Assembly: GCF_014652915.1 (NCBI RefSeq)
Contig: NZ_BMZS01000001.1
Span: forward strand, 623,777 to 687,776
Direction: 5' to 3'
Length of the DNA stretch: 64,000 nt
From: Thalassobaculum fulvum
GTDB taxonomy: Bacteria; Pseudomonadota; Alphaproteobacteria; Thalassobaculales; Thalassobaculaceae
A model generated the notes under the pieces. The model was not told where the DNA came from. It made no database searches and saw nothing but the letters and a program-made list of their open reading frames with translations. Shown here piece after piece: positions 55,032 through 63,950 of the stretch; position 1 is the stretch's first letter; every line of letters starts with the position of its first letter. A program made the position numbers and the translations under genes.

Positions 55032-56027
55032 TCACTGGATGCTGTTGATCTTCTCCAGCGTCTCGGTGGCCCCGAGCTCCTCGGCGTAGGCCTTCTTCAC
55101 CGGCTCGGCCAGCTCCAGAAGCTTGCCGCGCTCGGTGAACTTGTGGGTCTTCAGCTTGCCCTCGCTCTCCATCTTGGCGAGCTTGGCGGCGTCCTGCGAC
55201 GACTCGATGTCGCGGCCGTGCTTCCCGGCTTCCTTGCCGGACTTCATGATGCAGTCCTGCAGGTCGGCGGGCAGGCGGCGGAAGGTCTTGCCGCTGAAGC
55301 CGATCGGCCGGACCGTGATGGCGTGCTGGGTCAGCGAGATCTCCGGACCGACCTCGTAGAACTTCATCTGCTCGATGCCGGCCGCCTCGTTCTCGGCGGC
55401 GTCGATCACGCCGGTCTGGATGGCGTTGTAGACCTCGGAGTAGGCGATCACCGTCGGGGCGGCCTCGACCGCCTGGAAGATCCGGGTCTGGATCGGCGCG
55501 CCCATGACGCGCATCGGCAGGCCCTTCAGCTCTTCCATGTTGGTGATCGGGCGCTTGACGATCAGGTTGCGGGTGCCGCCGCCGGCGTAGCCGATCAGGA
55601 TCACGTCGGCGCGCTTCTTCACGTCCTCGGCGATCGGCGCCAGACCGTCCTGCTCGAGCACCTTGTTCCAGTGGTCGAGGTCGCGGAACAGGAACGGCAT
55701 GTCCATCAGCGGCGCCATCTTCGAGTAGGTCGACATGTGCGACGGCGAGACGATCGCGTAGTCGACCGACACACCCTTGCTCATGAAGTTGAAGTAGTCC
55801 TTCTCGAGGCCGAGCTCGCTGTTCCGGTGCAGGACGAACTTGATCGGCTTGCCGTAGCAGGCCTTGGTCAGCTCCTCGAACTTCAGCAGCGCCTTGTTGA
55901 AGGCGTGGTTGTCGTCGAACTGCACGGCACCGTGCAGCTCGATCTCCTCGGCTGCGGCGGGAACCGTGGCGGCGGCGAGAAGGCCGGCGGCGACCAGCGC
56001 GCCGGCGAGGCGGATGCGGTGCGTCAT
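55032..56027 (-). CDS. dctP: TRAP transporter solute-binding protein (DctP-like)
   Basis: A periplasmic binding protein of 331 residues. The signal peptide ends near VPAAAEEIE. DctP-type motifs are VQFDDNHAFNKALLKFEELT, YAIVSPSHMSTYSK, MRVMGAPIQTRIFQAVEAAP (with the Arg that usually grips a carboxylate), YSEVYNAIQTGVIDAAENEA and EVGPEISLTQHAI. The ligand is therefore probably an organic or sugar acid. A LacI-type operator lies 87 bp upstream and overlaps a plausible promoter (TTGCCA, then TACGCT). Confidence 0.94.
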   Translation of the reverse strand: MTHRIRLAGALVAAGLLAAATVPAAAEEIELHGAVQFDDNHAFNKALLKFEELTKACYGKPIKFVLHRNSELGLEKDYFNFMSKGVSVDYAIVSPSHMSTYSKMAPLMDMPFLFRDLDHWNKVLEQDGLAPIAEDVKKRADVILIGYAGGGTRNLIVKRPITNMEELKGLPMRVMGAPIQTRIFQAVEAAPTVIAYSEVYNAIQTGVIDAAENEAAGIEQMKFYEVGPEISLTQHAITVRPIGFSGKTFRRLPADLQDCIMKSGKEAGKHGRDIESSQDAAKLAKMESEGKLKTHKFTERGKLLELAEPVKKAYAEELGATETLEKINSIQ

Positions 56028-56113
56028 GTTTCTCTCCCTTGGCGACGAAAGGCCGTGTCCGCCGATCTCGATCCGGCCGGCGGTTGTGCCGGCGGGGAGC
56101 CGGCGGGGGTAGC

Positions 56114-56125
56114 GTAAACGTTTAC
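56114..56125. promoter_or_regulatory. LacI-family operator between dctP and a chemoreceptor gene
   Basis: Perfect palindrome GTAAACGTTTAC, identical to the site at 9303-9314. On the minus strand it lies between a TTGCCA and overlapping TACGCT, spaced like -35 and -10 boxes for dctP, so a bound repressor would block dctPQM. The divergent chemoreceptor gene starts 164 bp to the right and may share control. Confidence 0.75.
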
Positions 56126-56288
56126 AATGTCAGCTGGCAATACGATGACATGGCGGATTCGACCCGGGTTTCGCGATGCTCCGGGCACGACACCGAGCGT
56201 CGCTTACGGTTTGGCATATTGCAGCGCAGCATGAATAATATCCGAATGACCTAAATAATTGACATTTTAAAGAAAATTGGGGGTTTCG

Positions 56289-57974
56289 ATGCGGGCTACG
56301 GGTTTGCGGGTCGGCGGCCGGATCGCCGGTGGCTTCGCGGTGGTGCTGCTGGGGCTGCTCGTCATCGGCGGCCTGGCGTTCTGGGCGTCGCAGTCGCTGT
56401 TCTCGATGACCGAGAAGCTCTACCGGCACTCGCTGGCGGTGACCAATGCCGCCCTCGAGGCGAACGGCGAGATCCTGGACATGCGGCGCGCCATGGCGGC
56501 GGTCCTCGAGGTGCGGCGGGACAAGGCGCTGCTGGAACGGCTGGCCGCGGAACTGGCGGAGGGCGAGGAGCGGGCGTTCGACGCGATGGCGGTGGTCGAG
56601 GAGCGGTTCCTCGGCGACCCGGCCCTGGTCGTCGAGGCCCGCGAGGCGTTCGCCGCCTGGGCGCCGGTCCGGGCGGAGGTGATCGAACTGGTCGGCGCCG
56701 GCAAGCGGCTCGCCGCCGATACCCTGACGCGCGAGCGGGGCGACCCGCTGATCGCCCGGATCGACCAGGCGATGACCGGGCTGATCGGGATCACCCGGGC
56801 GCAGGCGGCCGACTACATGGCGAACTCGACGCGGGTGTCGGCCGGGCTCACCCGGTGGCTGGCCGTCGGCCTCGGCGCGGCCATCCTGCTCGGGCTGGCG
56901 GCGGCCGCCCTGGCGACCCGCAGCGTCACCCGGCCGCTGGCGGCGCTGACCGTGGCGATGCGCCGGCTCGCCGACGGCGACCTCGAGACCGCGGTGCCGG
57001 CGACCGGCAGCGGCGACGAGGTCGGCGAGATGGCGCGGGCGGTCGAGGTGTTCAAGACCAATGCGGTCGAGAACGCCCGGCTGCGCGAGGAGCAGGAGGC
57101 GATCGAGCGGCGGGCCGAGCAGGGCCAGCGCGAGGCCATGGCCGGCCTCGCCAACGAGATCGAGCGGATGATCTCGACGGTCGCCCATCGGGTGGCCGGG
57201 TCGGCCGAGGAGATGCGGCGCGACGCCGAGGCGCTGCAGCAGGCCGCCGGCGATGCCGGCGCGCAGGCCCGGGCGGCCGGCGACAATGCGCAGCAGGCCT
57301 CGGCCGACGTGCAGAGCGTCTCGGCCGCGCTCGAGCAGCTGACGGCCTCGATCCAGGAGGTCACCGGCCAGATCGCGCAGTCGGCGGCGATGTCCGGCTC
57401 GGCGGTCCGGCAGGCCGAGGCGACGACCGGCACGGTCGGCCAGCTCAGCGACGCGGCCGAGCAGATCGGCGCGGTCGTGGCGCTGATCCAGGACATCGCC
57501 GAGCAGACCAACCTGCTGGCGCTGAACGCCACCATCGAGGCGGCCCGGGCCGGCGAGGCCGGCAAGGGCTTCGCGGTGGTCGCGTCCGAGGTGAAGACCC
57601 TGGCCACCCAGACCGCCAAGGCGACCGTCGACATCTCCGAGCAGATCGGCCGGATGCAGGAGGTGACGCGCGCGACGTCGGAATCCATGGCTGAGATCGG
57701 GCGCATCATCGGCGAGATCAACGAGCGCATCTCCTCGGTGGCGGTCGCCGCCGAGGAGCAGTCCGCGACCACCGCCGACATCAGCCGCACCATCCAGGAC
57801 AGCGCCCAGCGGACCGGCCGGATGTCCGAGGGCCTCGGGACCGTCGGGTCGACCATCGACCAGGCGACGGCGGTGGCCGGGACGGTGGCGACGACCGCCG
57901 GCACCTTCGTCGGCGACGCCCAGCAGCTGCGCACCGCGGTCGCTGGCTTCGTGGAGAAGCTGCGGGCGGTGTAA
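56289..57974 (+). CDS. Methyl-accepting chemotaxis protein
   Basis: A chemoreceptor of 561 residues from the ATG at 56289, preceded by a G-rich ribosome site. TM1 is [19 protein letters not shown] and TM2 lies near residues 185-208 ([19 protein letters not shown]). A helical periplasmic domain is between them. HAMP follows ([20 protein letters not shown]) and a signalling coiled coil with the tip [18 protein letters not shown]. No C-terminal pentapeptide. It is divergent from dctP across a gap with a LacI operator and an A+T-rich promoter region, so it may sense the same compound. Confidence 0.92.
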   Translation: MRATGLRVGGRIAGGFAVVLLGLLVIGGLAFWASQSLFSMTEKLYRHSLAVTNAALEANGEILDMRRAMAAVLEVRRDKALLERLAAELAEGEERAFDAMAVVEERFLGDPALVVEAREAFAAWAPVRAEVIELVGAGKRLAADTLTRERGDPLIARIDQAMTGLIGITRAQAADYMANSTRVSAGLTRWLAVGLGAAILLGLAAAALATRSVTRPLAALTVAMRRLADGDLETAVPATGSGDEVGEMARAVEVFKTNAVENARLREEQEAIERRAEQGQREAMAGLANEIERMISTVAHRVAGSAEEMRRDAEALQQAAGDAGAQARAAGDNAQQASADVQSVSAALEQLTASIQEVTGQIAQSAAMSGSAVRQAEATTGTVGQLSDAAEQIGAVVALIQDIAEQTNLLALNATIEAARAGEAGKGFAVVASEVKTLATQTAKATVDISEQIGRMQEVTRATSESMAEIGRIIGEINERISSVAVAAEEQSATTADISRTIQDSAQRTGRMSEGLGTVGSTIDQATAVAGTVATTAGTFVGDAQQLRTAVAGFVEKLRAV

Positions 57975-58076
57975 TGGTTTGCCGTCGGGCCGCCAGGATT
58001 GCGGCCGGGATTGGGGCCGGCGCCCCGGTTCGGCATGATGACGGCGACGGAAGGCATGGCGACCGGGGGTAGGGGC

Positions 58077-59843
58077 ATGGCCGCGCTGCAGACCGAGACC
58101 GCAGACGCGGCTCGTGCAGACACGCTTCGCTTCGAGCCGGACGAGGCACCGCCGCCGGCGCTGGCGGCGGCGCTGGGGTTCCAGACCGTGGCGCTGATCC
58201 TGGCCGGCGTGGTGCTGACCCCGCTGATCGTGCTGCGCGCCGCCGGCCTGGGCGACGCCGATTCGACCTGGGTGGTGTTCTCGGCCATGGCGATCAGCGG
58301 CCTGGTCACGGTGGTGCAGGCTATGCGGGTCGGGGTGCTGGGTTCCGGCCACATCCTGTTCATGGGGACGTCCGGCGCGTTCATCGCGGTCGGCATCGCG
58401 GCGGTCGAGGACGGCGGGCTGGCGCTGCTCGGCACCCTGGTGGTCGCGTCCTCGCTGGTTCAGTTCCTGCTGGCCTATCGGCTGGCCGCGCTGCGCCGGA
58501 TCATCACCCCGGCGGTCGGCGGCACGGTGGTCATGCTGATCGCGGTGACGGTCATGCCGATCGCCTTCGGGATGATCTCGCGACCGCCGCCGGATCCCTC
58601 GGCACCGGCGGCGGCCGGGCCGGTCACCGCCGCCGCGACCCTGGGGGCGATCGTGCTGCTGGCGCTGTTCGGCAGCGCCCGGCTGCGGCTTTGGGCGCCG
58701 CTGATCGGCATCGCCATCGGCGTCGCGGTCGCCGCCGGCTTCGGGATCGTGGCGACCGACCGGCTGGCCGAGGCCGCCTGGATCGGCCTGCCGACCGGCG
58801 ACTGGCCGGGGCTCGACCTGCGGTTCGGGACCGGCTTCTGGCTGCTGCTGCTGCCGTTCGTGCTGGTCACCGTGATCGGTGCGGTCGAGACCTACGGCGA
58901 CGCCATCGCCGTGCAGCGGGTGTCGTGGCGGCGCCGGCGGCCGATCGACTTCCGGGTCGTGCAGGGCGCGGTCTATGCCGACGGGCTCGGCAACCTGCTG
59001 TCGGGCCTCGCCGGGACCCTGCCGAACACCACCTACTCGACCAGCATCGCGGTGATCGACATCACCGGCGTGGCGGCGCGCCGGGTCGGGGTCTGGGGCG
59101 GCGGCATCCTGTTCGTGCTGGCGTTCTCGCCGAAGCTGGCGGCGGCCCTGCTGTCGGTGCCGGACGCGGTGGCCGGCGCCTACATCGTGGTGCTGCTGAC
59201 CCTGCTGTTCATCCACGGCGTCAAGCTGGTGGCCGAGGCCGGGCTGACCTACGAGACCGGTCTGGCGGTCGGGCTGTCGTTCTGGCTCGGGATCGGCTTC
59301 CAGGACCAGGCGCTGTTCCACGACCAGCTGCCGCAGTGGCTGCGCGCCATCGTCGACAACGGCATGACCTCGGGCGGCCTCTGCGCGATCGTGCTGACGA
59401 CGCTGATCGGGCTGCGCAGCCGGGCGCGCGGCGGCGTGACGGCCGAACTGGGGCCGGCGGCGGTTCCGAAGGTGCATGCCTACCTGCAGGAGTTCTCGAC
59501 CCGGCTGGGCTGGGACCGGCCGGCGGTCGAGCGGCTGCTGCTGGCGGCCGAGGAGGCGTTGATCTACCTGATCGACCGGGACGCCGCCGACGACTCCCAA
59601 GGGGCGCGCAAGGTGCGCGTCGTGGCGCGGGCGGTCGACGGGGTCGCCGAGCTCGACATCGCGTCGGCCCCGCTGGACGGCCCGCATATCGACGACGCCA
59701 TGGCGCAGCTGCACGACGATGGCGCGTTCGTGCCCGACGAGGCGTCGCTGCGCCTGCTGCGCCATCTCTGCCGGTCGGTCGAGCACGAGCAGTACCGGTC
59801 CAGCGACCACCTGACGCTGCGGGTGGCGAGCGAGACACTGTAG
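58077..59843 (+). CDS. NCS2 (uracil/xanthine-type) permease fused to an HATPase-like C-terminal domain
   Basis: 588 residues from the ATG at 58077, chosen for its G-rich ribosome site; starts at 58035-58056 are possible. Residues 30-455 are a nucleobase:cation symporter-2: FMGTSGAFIAVGIAAVEDG, RIITPAVGGTVVMLIA, TVIGAVETYGDAIAVQ and GLAGTLPNTTYSTSIAVID. The last ~135 residues resemble an RsbW/HATPase_c_2 fold (VERLLLAAEEALIYLIDRD and LRLLRHLCRSVEHEQYRS), though the N-box Asn and G1 box are not clear. A transporter with a possible regulatory tail; substrate unknown. Confidence 0.83.
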   Translation: MAALQTETADAARADTLRFEPDEAPPPALAAALGFQTVALILAGVVLTPLIVLRAAGLGDADSTWVVFSAMAISGLVTVVQAMRVGVLGSGHILFMGTSGAFIAVGIAAVEDGGLALLGTLVVASSLVQFLLAYRLAALRRIITPAVGGTVVMLIAVTVMPIAFGMISRPPPDPSAPAAAGPVTAAATLGAIVLLALFGSARLRLWAPLIGIAIGVAVAAGFGIVATDRLAEAAWIGLPTGDWPGLDLRFGTGFWLLLLPFVLVTVIGAVETYGDAIAVQRVSWRRRRPIDFRVVQGAVYADGLGNLLSGLAGTLPNTTYSTSIAVIDITGVAARRVGVWGGGILFVLAFSPKLAAALLSVPDAVAGAYIVVLLTLLFIHGVKLVAEAGLTYETGLAVGLSFWLGIGFQDQALFHDQLPQWLRAIVDNGMTSGGLCAIVLTTLIGLRSRARGGVTAELGPAAVPKVHAYLQEFSTRLGWDRPAVERLLLAAEEALIYLIDRDAADDSQGARKVRVVARAVDGVAELDIASAPLDGPHIDDAMAQLHDDGAFVPDEASLRLLRHLCRSVEHEQYRSSDHLTLRVASETL

Positions 59844-59914
59844 CGGGTGCCGGAACGCGAAACGGCCGGTCTCGCGACCGGCCGTCCCCGTCTGCTCGTC
59901 GATGTCTTCGGGCG

Positions 59915-60274
59915 TCAGGCCGGCAGGGCCGCCTTCGCCTGGTCGACGATCTGCTTGAAAGCCTCCGGCTCGCGGATCGCCAGGTCCGAGAGGACCTTGC
60001 GGTCGAGATCGATGCCGGCCAGCTTCAGGCCGTTCATGAACACGGAGTAGGTCATGCCGTACTGCCGCACGCCGGCGTTGATGCGCTGGATCCAGAGACC
60101 GCGGAAGTCGCGCTTCTTGGCCCGGCGATCCCGGTAGGCGTACTGCTGCGCCTTCTCGACCGCCTGGACGGCGACCCGGAAGACGTTCTTGCGGCGGCCG
60201 TAGTAGCCGGCGGCCTTGTCGATGACCTTCTTATGCTTGGCGTGGGCGGTCGTACCGCGCTTCACACGTGCCAT
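59915..60274 (-). CDS. rplT: 50S ribosomal protein L20
   Basis: A basic ribosomal protein of 119 residues. [60 protein letters not shown] and [20 protein letters not shown] are the L20 signature. It binds 23S rRNA in early 50S assembly. It follows rpmI by 13 bp. In most alphaproteobacteria pheS follows closely; here the permease and chemoreceptor genes are downstream instead. Confidence 0.98.
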   Translation of the reverse strand: MARVKRGTTAHAKHKKVIDKAAGYYGRRKNVFRVAVQAVEKAQQYAYRDRRAKKRDFRGLWIQRINAGVRQYGMTYSVFMNGLKLAGIDLDRKVLSDLAIREPEAFKQIVDQAKAALPA

Positions 60275-60287
60275 TGCTCAGCCTCCC

Positions 60288-60488
60288 TCAGCCGCCGTAC
60301 GGCATGAACTGCTTGACGATGTTCGCATCGGCCTCGGACAGGATCATGGTCCCGCGGGCCTTGCGCTTCATCTTCTGGGTCTTGGCGCTGAGCTGGTGGC
60401 GCTTGTAGCCCACGTTGGCGCGGACCTTGCCCGTGCCGGTGAGCCGGAAGCGCTTCTTCACGCTGCTCTTGGTCTTCATCTTGGGCAT
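60288..60488 (-). CDS. rpmI: 50S ribosomal protein L35
   Basis: A basic protein of 66 residues. [40 protein letters not shown] and [20 protein letters not shown] are typical L35. A good promoter lies about 107 bp upstream. infC, the usual first gene of this operon, is not found upstream; a divergent lactonase gene is there instead. Confidence 0.98.
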   Translation of the reverse strand: MPKMKTKSSVKKRFRLTGTGKVRANVGYKRHQLSAKTQKMKRKARGTMILSEADANIVKQFMPYGG

Positions 60489-60594
60489 TTCGTCGCTCCT
60501 GGGTTGTCGTGATCGACAGTGCACCGGCCGGGCAGCCCTTTTGGCCCGGACGCGGCGCTCCTTCCCGGACCCGCTGGTCCGAGAGGAAGGCGGG

Positions 60595-60623
60595 GATATA
60601 CAGCCAGCGGAGGGGTGGCGCAA
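60595..60623 (-). promoter_or_regulatory. Sigma-70-type promoter of rpmI-rplT
   Basis: On the minus strand, TTGCGC (60618-60623), a 17-base spacer and TATATC (60595-60600). It is about 107 bp upstream of the rpmI ATG, leaving a leader of about 100 bases that could carry autoregulation, though no L20-binding fold was worked out. Confidence 0.6.
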
Positions 60624-60723
60624 GCGAATCCCTGGCGGCTTGCCGAGCGCCGCCGCCGCGGCCTAGGCTCGCCGCACCGAGCCCGGCGTTCGACCGGGGC
60701 GCCACATCCGGGGGGCCGAGCCG

Positions 60724-61695
60724 ATGACCACCGACACACCCGCCAGCGCCGGCTGGCGCCCGCATCCGCGCTATCCCGACCCGCTGATCGAGAGCCTCGA
60801 CCCGCGGTTCGACCAGTACCGGATCTTCAGCGCGGCGGTCGAGCGGCTGCACACCGGCTGCCGCTGGTCGGAGGGTCCGGTGTGGTTCGGCGACGGCCGC
60901 TACCTGCTGTGGAGCGACATCCCGAACAACCGGATGCTGAAGTGGGAGGAGGAGACCGGCGCGGTCAGCGTCTACCGGCACTCCACCGACTTCCCGAACG
61001 GCAACACCCGCGACCGCCAGGGCCGGCTGGTCACCTGCGAGCACGGCGGCCGTCGGGTCACCCGCACCGAGTACGACGGCTCGATCACCGTGCTGATGGA
61101 CAACTGGCAGGGCAGGCGGCTGAACTCGCCGAACGACGTGGTGGTCAAGTCGGACGGCTCGGTCTGGTTCACCGACCCGTATTTCGGCCTGCTCGGTAAC
61201 TACGAGGGCAACAAGGCGGAGTCGGAGACGCCGGCGGCGGTGTACCGGATCGACGGCGAGACCGGCGAGGCGACCCTGCTCGCCGACGACGTGCTGGGGC
61301 CGAACGGGCTGTGCTTCTCGCCGGACGAGAGCGTGCTCTACCTGGTCGAGTCGCGCGGCCAGCCCTACCGCAAGATCCTGGCCTACGACGTCGTCGACGG
61401 CGGTCGGGCCATCGCCAACAAGCGGGTGCTGATCGACGCCGGCCCGGGCGGCACGCCGGACGGCATGCGCTGCGACGTCGACGGCAATCTCTGGTGCGGC
61501 TGGGGGATGGGCAGCGAGGAGCTGGACGGGGTGATGGTGTTTGCGCCCGACGGCACCCCGATCGGCCGGATCCGGCTGCCGGAACGCTGCGCCAACGTCT
61601 GCTTCGGCGGAGCCAAGCGCAACCGCCTGTTCATGGCCGCCAGCCAGTCGCTGTACGCGGTCTACGTCAACACGCAGGGCGTGGCGGGCGGCTGA
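60724..61695 (+). CDS. SMP-30/gluconolactonase/LRE family lactonase
   Basis: A six-bladed beta-propeller hydrolase of 323 residues. Metal-site motifs are CRWSEGPVWFGDGRYLLWSD (Glu ligand), RLNSPNDVVVKSDGSVWFTD (Asn ligand), GPNGLCFSPDESVLYLVES (Asn/Asp ligands) and GTPDGMRCDVDGNLWCGWGM. Members open aldono-lactones to sugar acids. That fits a pathway with the enolase-superfamily enzyme, aldolase and TRAP importer of this window, but no LacI operator is seen here. It lies where infC would be expected. Confidence 0.9.
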   Translation: MTTDTPASAGWRPHPRYPDPLIESLDPRFDQYRIFSAAVERLHTGCRWSEGPVWFGDGRYLLWSDIPNNRMLKWEEETGAVSVYRHSTDFPNGNTRDRQGRLVTCEHGGRRVTRTEYDGSITVLMDNWQGRRLNSPNDVVVKSDGSVWFTDPYFGLLGNYEGNKAESETPAAVYRIDGETGEATLLADDVLGPNGLCFSPDESVLYLVESRGQPYRKILAYDVVDGGRAIANKRVLIDAGPGGTPDGMRCDVDGNLWCGWGMGSEELDGVMVFAPDGTPIGRIRLPERCANVCFGGAKRNRLFMAASQSLYAVYVNTQGVAGG

Positions 61696-61939
61696 CCGTC
61701 GGGCGAGGCAGGCGACCGGCCGCGCACAGCTTGGCCAGGCCGGCCGCGGTCGCCTCGACCACCGGGCCGCTGCCGTGCCGAGCGATCCGGCGGACCAGCC
61801 CGCGGTCGACCGCGTCCTCCCACACCGGCAGGCGCGGGCACGAGGTACGCCAGGCGTCCATCACCTCGGCATAGGGCCGTGGCCGCTCGGCCACCCAGGC
61901 CACCAGGTCGAGGATCAACGGTTCGTGGGTCTCGGTCAT
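61667..61939 (-). CDS. Conserved small hypothetical protein
   Basis: 90 residues: EPLILDLVAWVAERPRPYAE, VMDAWRTSCPRLPVWEDAVD, RGLVRRIARHGSGPVVEATA, ending Arg/Pro-rich. The helical middle looks like a winged-helix-type fold of a conserved proteobacterial family of unknown function. The last 29 bp overlap the end of the convergent lactonase gene. A GGAG lies at a good distance before the ATG. Confidence 0.75.
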   Translation of the reverse strand: MTETHEPLILDLVAWVAERPRPYAEVMDAWRTSCPRLPVWEDAVDRGLVRRIARHGSGPVVEATAAGLAKLCAAGRLPRPTVSRPPRPAC

Positions 61940-61983
61940 CGCGGGTCTCCTTCCCAGCCTGCGGCGGAAGCACTCAATCTTAC

Positions 61984-62073
61984 CTCATCCCGGGCAAGCG
62001 CAGCGCGACCCGGGACCCAGTGGCGCCCTTTGGGTCCCGGCTCTCCGCGGCGCTGCCGCTACGGCCGGGATGA
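61984..62073. repeat. REP/BIME-like element, copy 7
   Basis: CTCATCCCGG to CCGGGACCCA (61984-62019), then TGGGTCCCGG to CCGGGATGA (62031-62073), arms facing inward. It lies between the small hypothetical gene and the TauE permease gene. The left unit serves as the intact reference for the truncated copy 8. Confidence 0.8.
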
Positions 62074-62086
62074 AGGTGTTTGGCGG

Positions 62087-62830
62087 TCACCCCGTCGCCA
62101 GCAGCCAGCTGCCCTGGATCACGTAGAAGCCGCTCACCGCGGTGATGAGGTGACCGGCCCAGCGCCGGTAGGTGGTGTCGCTCATCGCCTCCAGCACCTT
62201 CTTCGACAGCAGGGTGCCGAGCATCGCCGAGGCGATCGCCAGCCCGGCCAGGGTCGGGTCGACGGTGCCGACCTGGTCGATCAGGGCGCCGAAGTACAGC
62301 AGCTTGATGCCGTGCCCGAAGATCTGGCAGGTGCTCTTGGTGGCGATGATCTGCCGGCGCTCCAGGGTGCCGCCCAGGAAGTACTGGTCGAGCAGCGGGC
62401 CGGCCACGCCGGTCAGCAGCAGCAGGCTCATGCAGGTGACGCCGATGGTCACGCCGTGCGGGAAGCTGTGCGGCGTCAGGCGCCGGCCCTCCGGGATCAG
62501 CCGCGCCAGGAACGGGGTCACGCCGAGGAACAGCAGCGCCAGCGGCTTGCTCGGCACGAACAGCCAGATCGTCCAGACTGCCAGCGCGATGGCGCAGCCG
62601 ACGAGGTAGGCGGCGACCGGCCGCCAGCGCACGTGCCGCCACCACAGCATCGCCCGCCAGGCGTTCGAGGCGATCTGGGTGACCGCGTGCAGCGCCATCG
62701 CGGTCTGCACCGGCAGCACGGTCAGCAGCACGCCGATCAGCACCATCCCGCCGGCCATGCCGAACACGCCGGACAGGAAGGACGTCCCGACCATGACGGC
62801 ACAGATGCCCGCGATCAGCAGTGGCGACAC
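62087..62830 (-). CDS. TauE/SafE family sulfite/anion permease
   Basis: An inner-membrane protein of 247 residues with seven to eight hydrophobic segments. TauE motifs are SFLSGVFGMAGGMVLIGVLL, MALHAVTQIASNAWRAMLWW, HVRWRPVAAYLVGCAIALAV and GTLLSKKVLEAMSD. The family exports or imports sulfonates, sulfite or other organic anions. It is divergent from a LysR gene with a 98-bp shared gap, suggesting control by that regulator. Substrate unknown. Confidence 0.9.
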   Translation of the reverse strand: MSPLLIAGICAVMVGTSFLSGVFGMAGGMVLIGVLLTVLPVQTAMALHAVTQIASNAWRAMLWWRHVRWRPVAAYLVGCAIALAVWTIWLFVPSKPLALLFLGVTPFLARLIPEGRRLTPHSFPHGVTIGVTCMSLLLLTGVAGPLLDQYFLGGTLERRQIIATKSTCQIFGHGIKLLYFGALIDQVGTVDPTLAGLAIASAMLGTLLSKKVLEAMSDTTYRRWAGHLITAVSGFYVIQGSWLLATG

Positions 62831-62928
62831 GTTGGCTCTCCTCGATGTTCCGCTTTCTTCTGCGCCTGTTGAGGGGTGCTGGCAAACCGAGATATGTTCG
62901 CCTCGGCATCAGTTTTCCTGAGGGTGAC

Positions 62929-63789
62929 ATGCGCCGGTTGCCGTTCCTGAACGGGGTGCGGGCGTTCGAGGCGGCGGCCCGGGCCGGCAGCTTCGCGGGC
63001 GCGGCGGCGGAACTGCACGTCTCGCCGGCGGCTGTCAGCCGCATGGTGAAGCTGCTGGAGGAGCGGCTCGGCCTCGCCCTGTTCGAGCGCGGCGCCAACC
63101 GGCTGAGCCTGACGCCGGCCGGCCGGACCTATCAGGCCGGGCTGACCCGGATCCTCGACGAACTGGCGCTGCTGACCGACCAGGTGACCGCCACCGGCCG
63201 GCGCCGGGTGCTGACCGTCGGCGTCGGGCCGACCTTCGCGATCCGCTGGCTGATCCCGCGGCTGGCCGACTTCCGCCGGCACGCGCCCGAGGTCGACGTG
63301 CGGATCACCACCGGCGGTGCGGCGGTACCGTTCGACCCGGACTGGAGCTGCGGCATCGCGCTCGGCGACGGAAACTGGCCGGGGCTGACCGCCGAGCCGC
63401 TGTTCGCCGCCGACCTGCTGCCGGTCTGCCGCCCGGAGACCGCCCGTTCGCTGTCGCGGCCGGCCGACCTGGACGCCGGGACGCTGCTGCGGGTGGCGCA
63501 TGCGCCGGAGGACTGGCCGCGCTGGCTGCAGGCCGCCGGGCTGGCGGGCACCGCGGCCGCCGGGCCGGTGTTCGAGGTCTACGGCCAGGCCCTGCAGGCG
63601 GCGGTCGACGGGGTCGGCGTGGCCATGGGCATCCGGCCCTATGTCGACGACGACCTGGCGGCCGGCCGGCTGGTGGCGCCGTTCGACCTGACGGTGTCGA
63701 AAGGCAAGGGCTGGTACCTCGTGTACCGCCCGGCTCGCGCCGCCGAGCCGGCCTTCGTGGCGTTCCGCGACTGGATGCTGGGGCGGTAG
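62929..63789 (+). CDS. LysR family transcriptional regulator (GcvA-like)
   Basis: 286 residues from the ATG at 62929, preceded by GAGG. The HTH is FEAAARAGSFAGAAAELHVSPAAVSRMVKL (in part) with LEERLGLALFERGANRLSLT. The effector domain has VGVGPTFAIRWLIPRLADFR, DLLPVCRPETARSL and GVGVAMGIRPYVDDDLAAGR, the GcvA/AmpR-like subgroup. It probably controls the divergent TauE permease gene. Effector unknown. Confidence 0.93.
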   Translation: MRRLPFLNGVRAFEAAARAGSFAGAAAELHVSPAAVSRMVKLLEERLGLALFERGANRLSLTPAGRTYQAGLTRILDELALLTDQVTATGRRRVLTVGVGPTFAIRWLIPRLADFRRHAPEVDVRITTGGAAVPFDPDWSCGIALGDGNWPGLTAEPLFAADLLPVCRPETARSLSRPADLDAGTLLRVAHAPEDWPRWLQAAGLAGTAAAGPVFEVYGQALQAAVDGVGVAMGIRPYVDDDLAAGRLVAPFDLTVSKGKGWYLVYRPARAAEPAFVAFRDWMLGR

Positions 63790-63817
63790 GGAAGCCGAGG
63801 GCTGCCCGTCGCGTCAT

Positions 63818-63931
63818 GGGTTCCGGCTCGGCCGCGCCGGGGCGGCGCGTCCGTCCGGAATGACGAGAGAAGAAAGTAGGCGGTCCGCTCTCTCAATACG
63901 TCGTCATTCCGGGCAAGCGTAGCGCGACCCG
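63818..63931. repeat. REP/BIME-like element, copy 8, truncated at right
   Basis: GGGTTCCGG to CCGGAATGACG (63818-63864) and CGTCATTCCGG to GCGACCCGG (63902-63931). The right unit stops where copy 7 goes on with GACCCA, and unrelated sequence leading into a transposase-like C-terminus begins. It has GGGTTCC outside like copy 1. Confidence 0.75.
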
Positions 63932-63950
63932 GCAACTGTGTTGTCGACGA

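Noticed and set aside
56215..56235. A sigma-54 promoter before the second chemoreceptor (TTGGCATATTGC)
   Set aside because: The GG and GC elements are too close; the required 10-base interval is missing.
56130..59810. A 1226-codon open frame antisense to a chemoreceptor and permease gene
   Set aside because: It spans two real genes and the gap between them, and its sequence is composition-driven.
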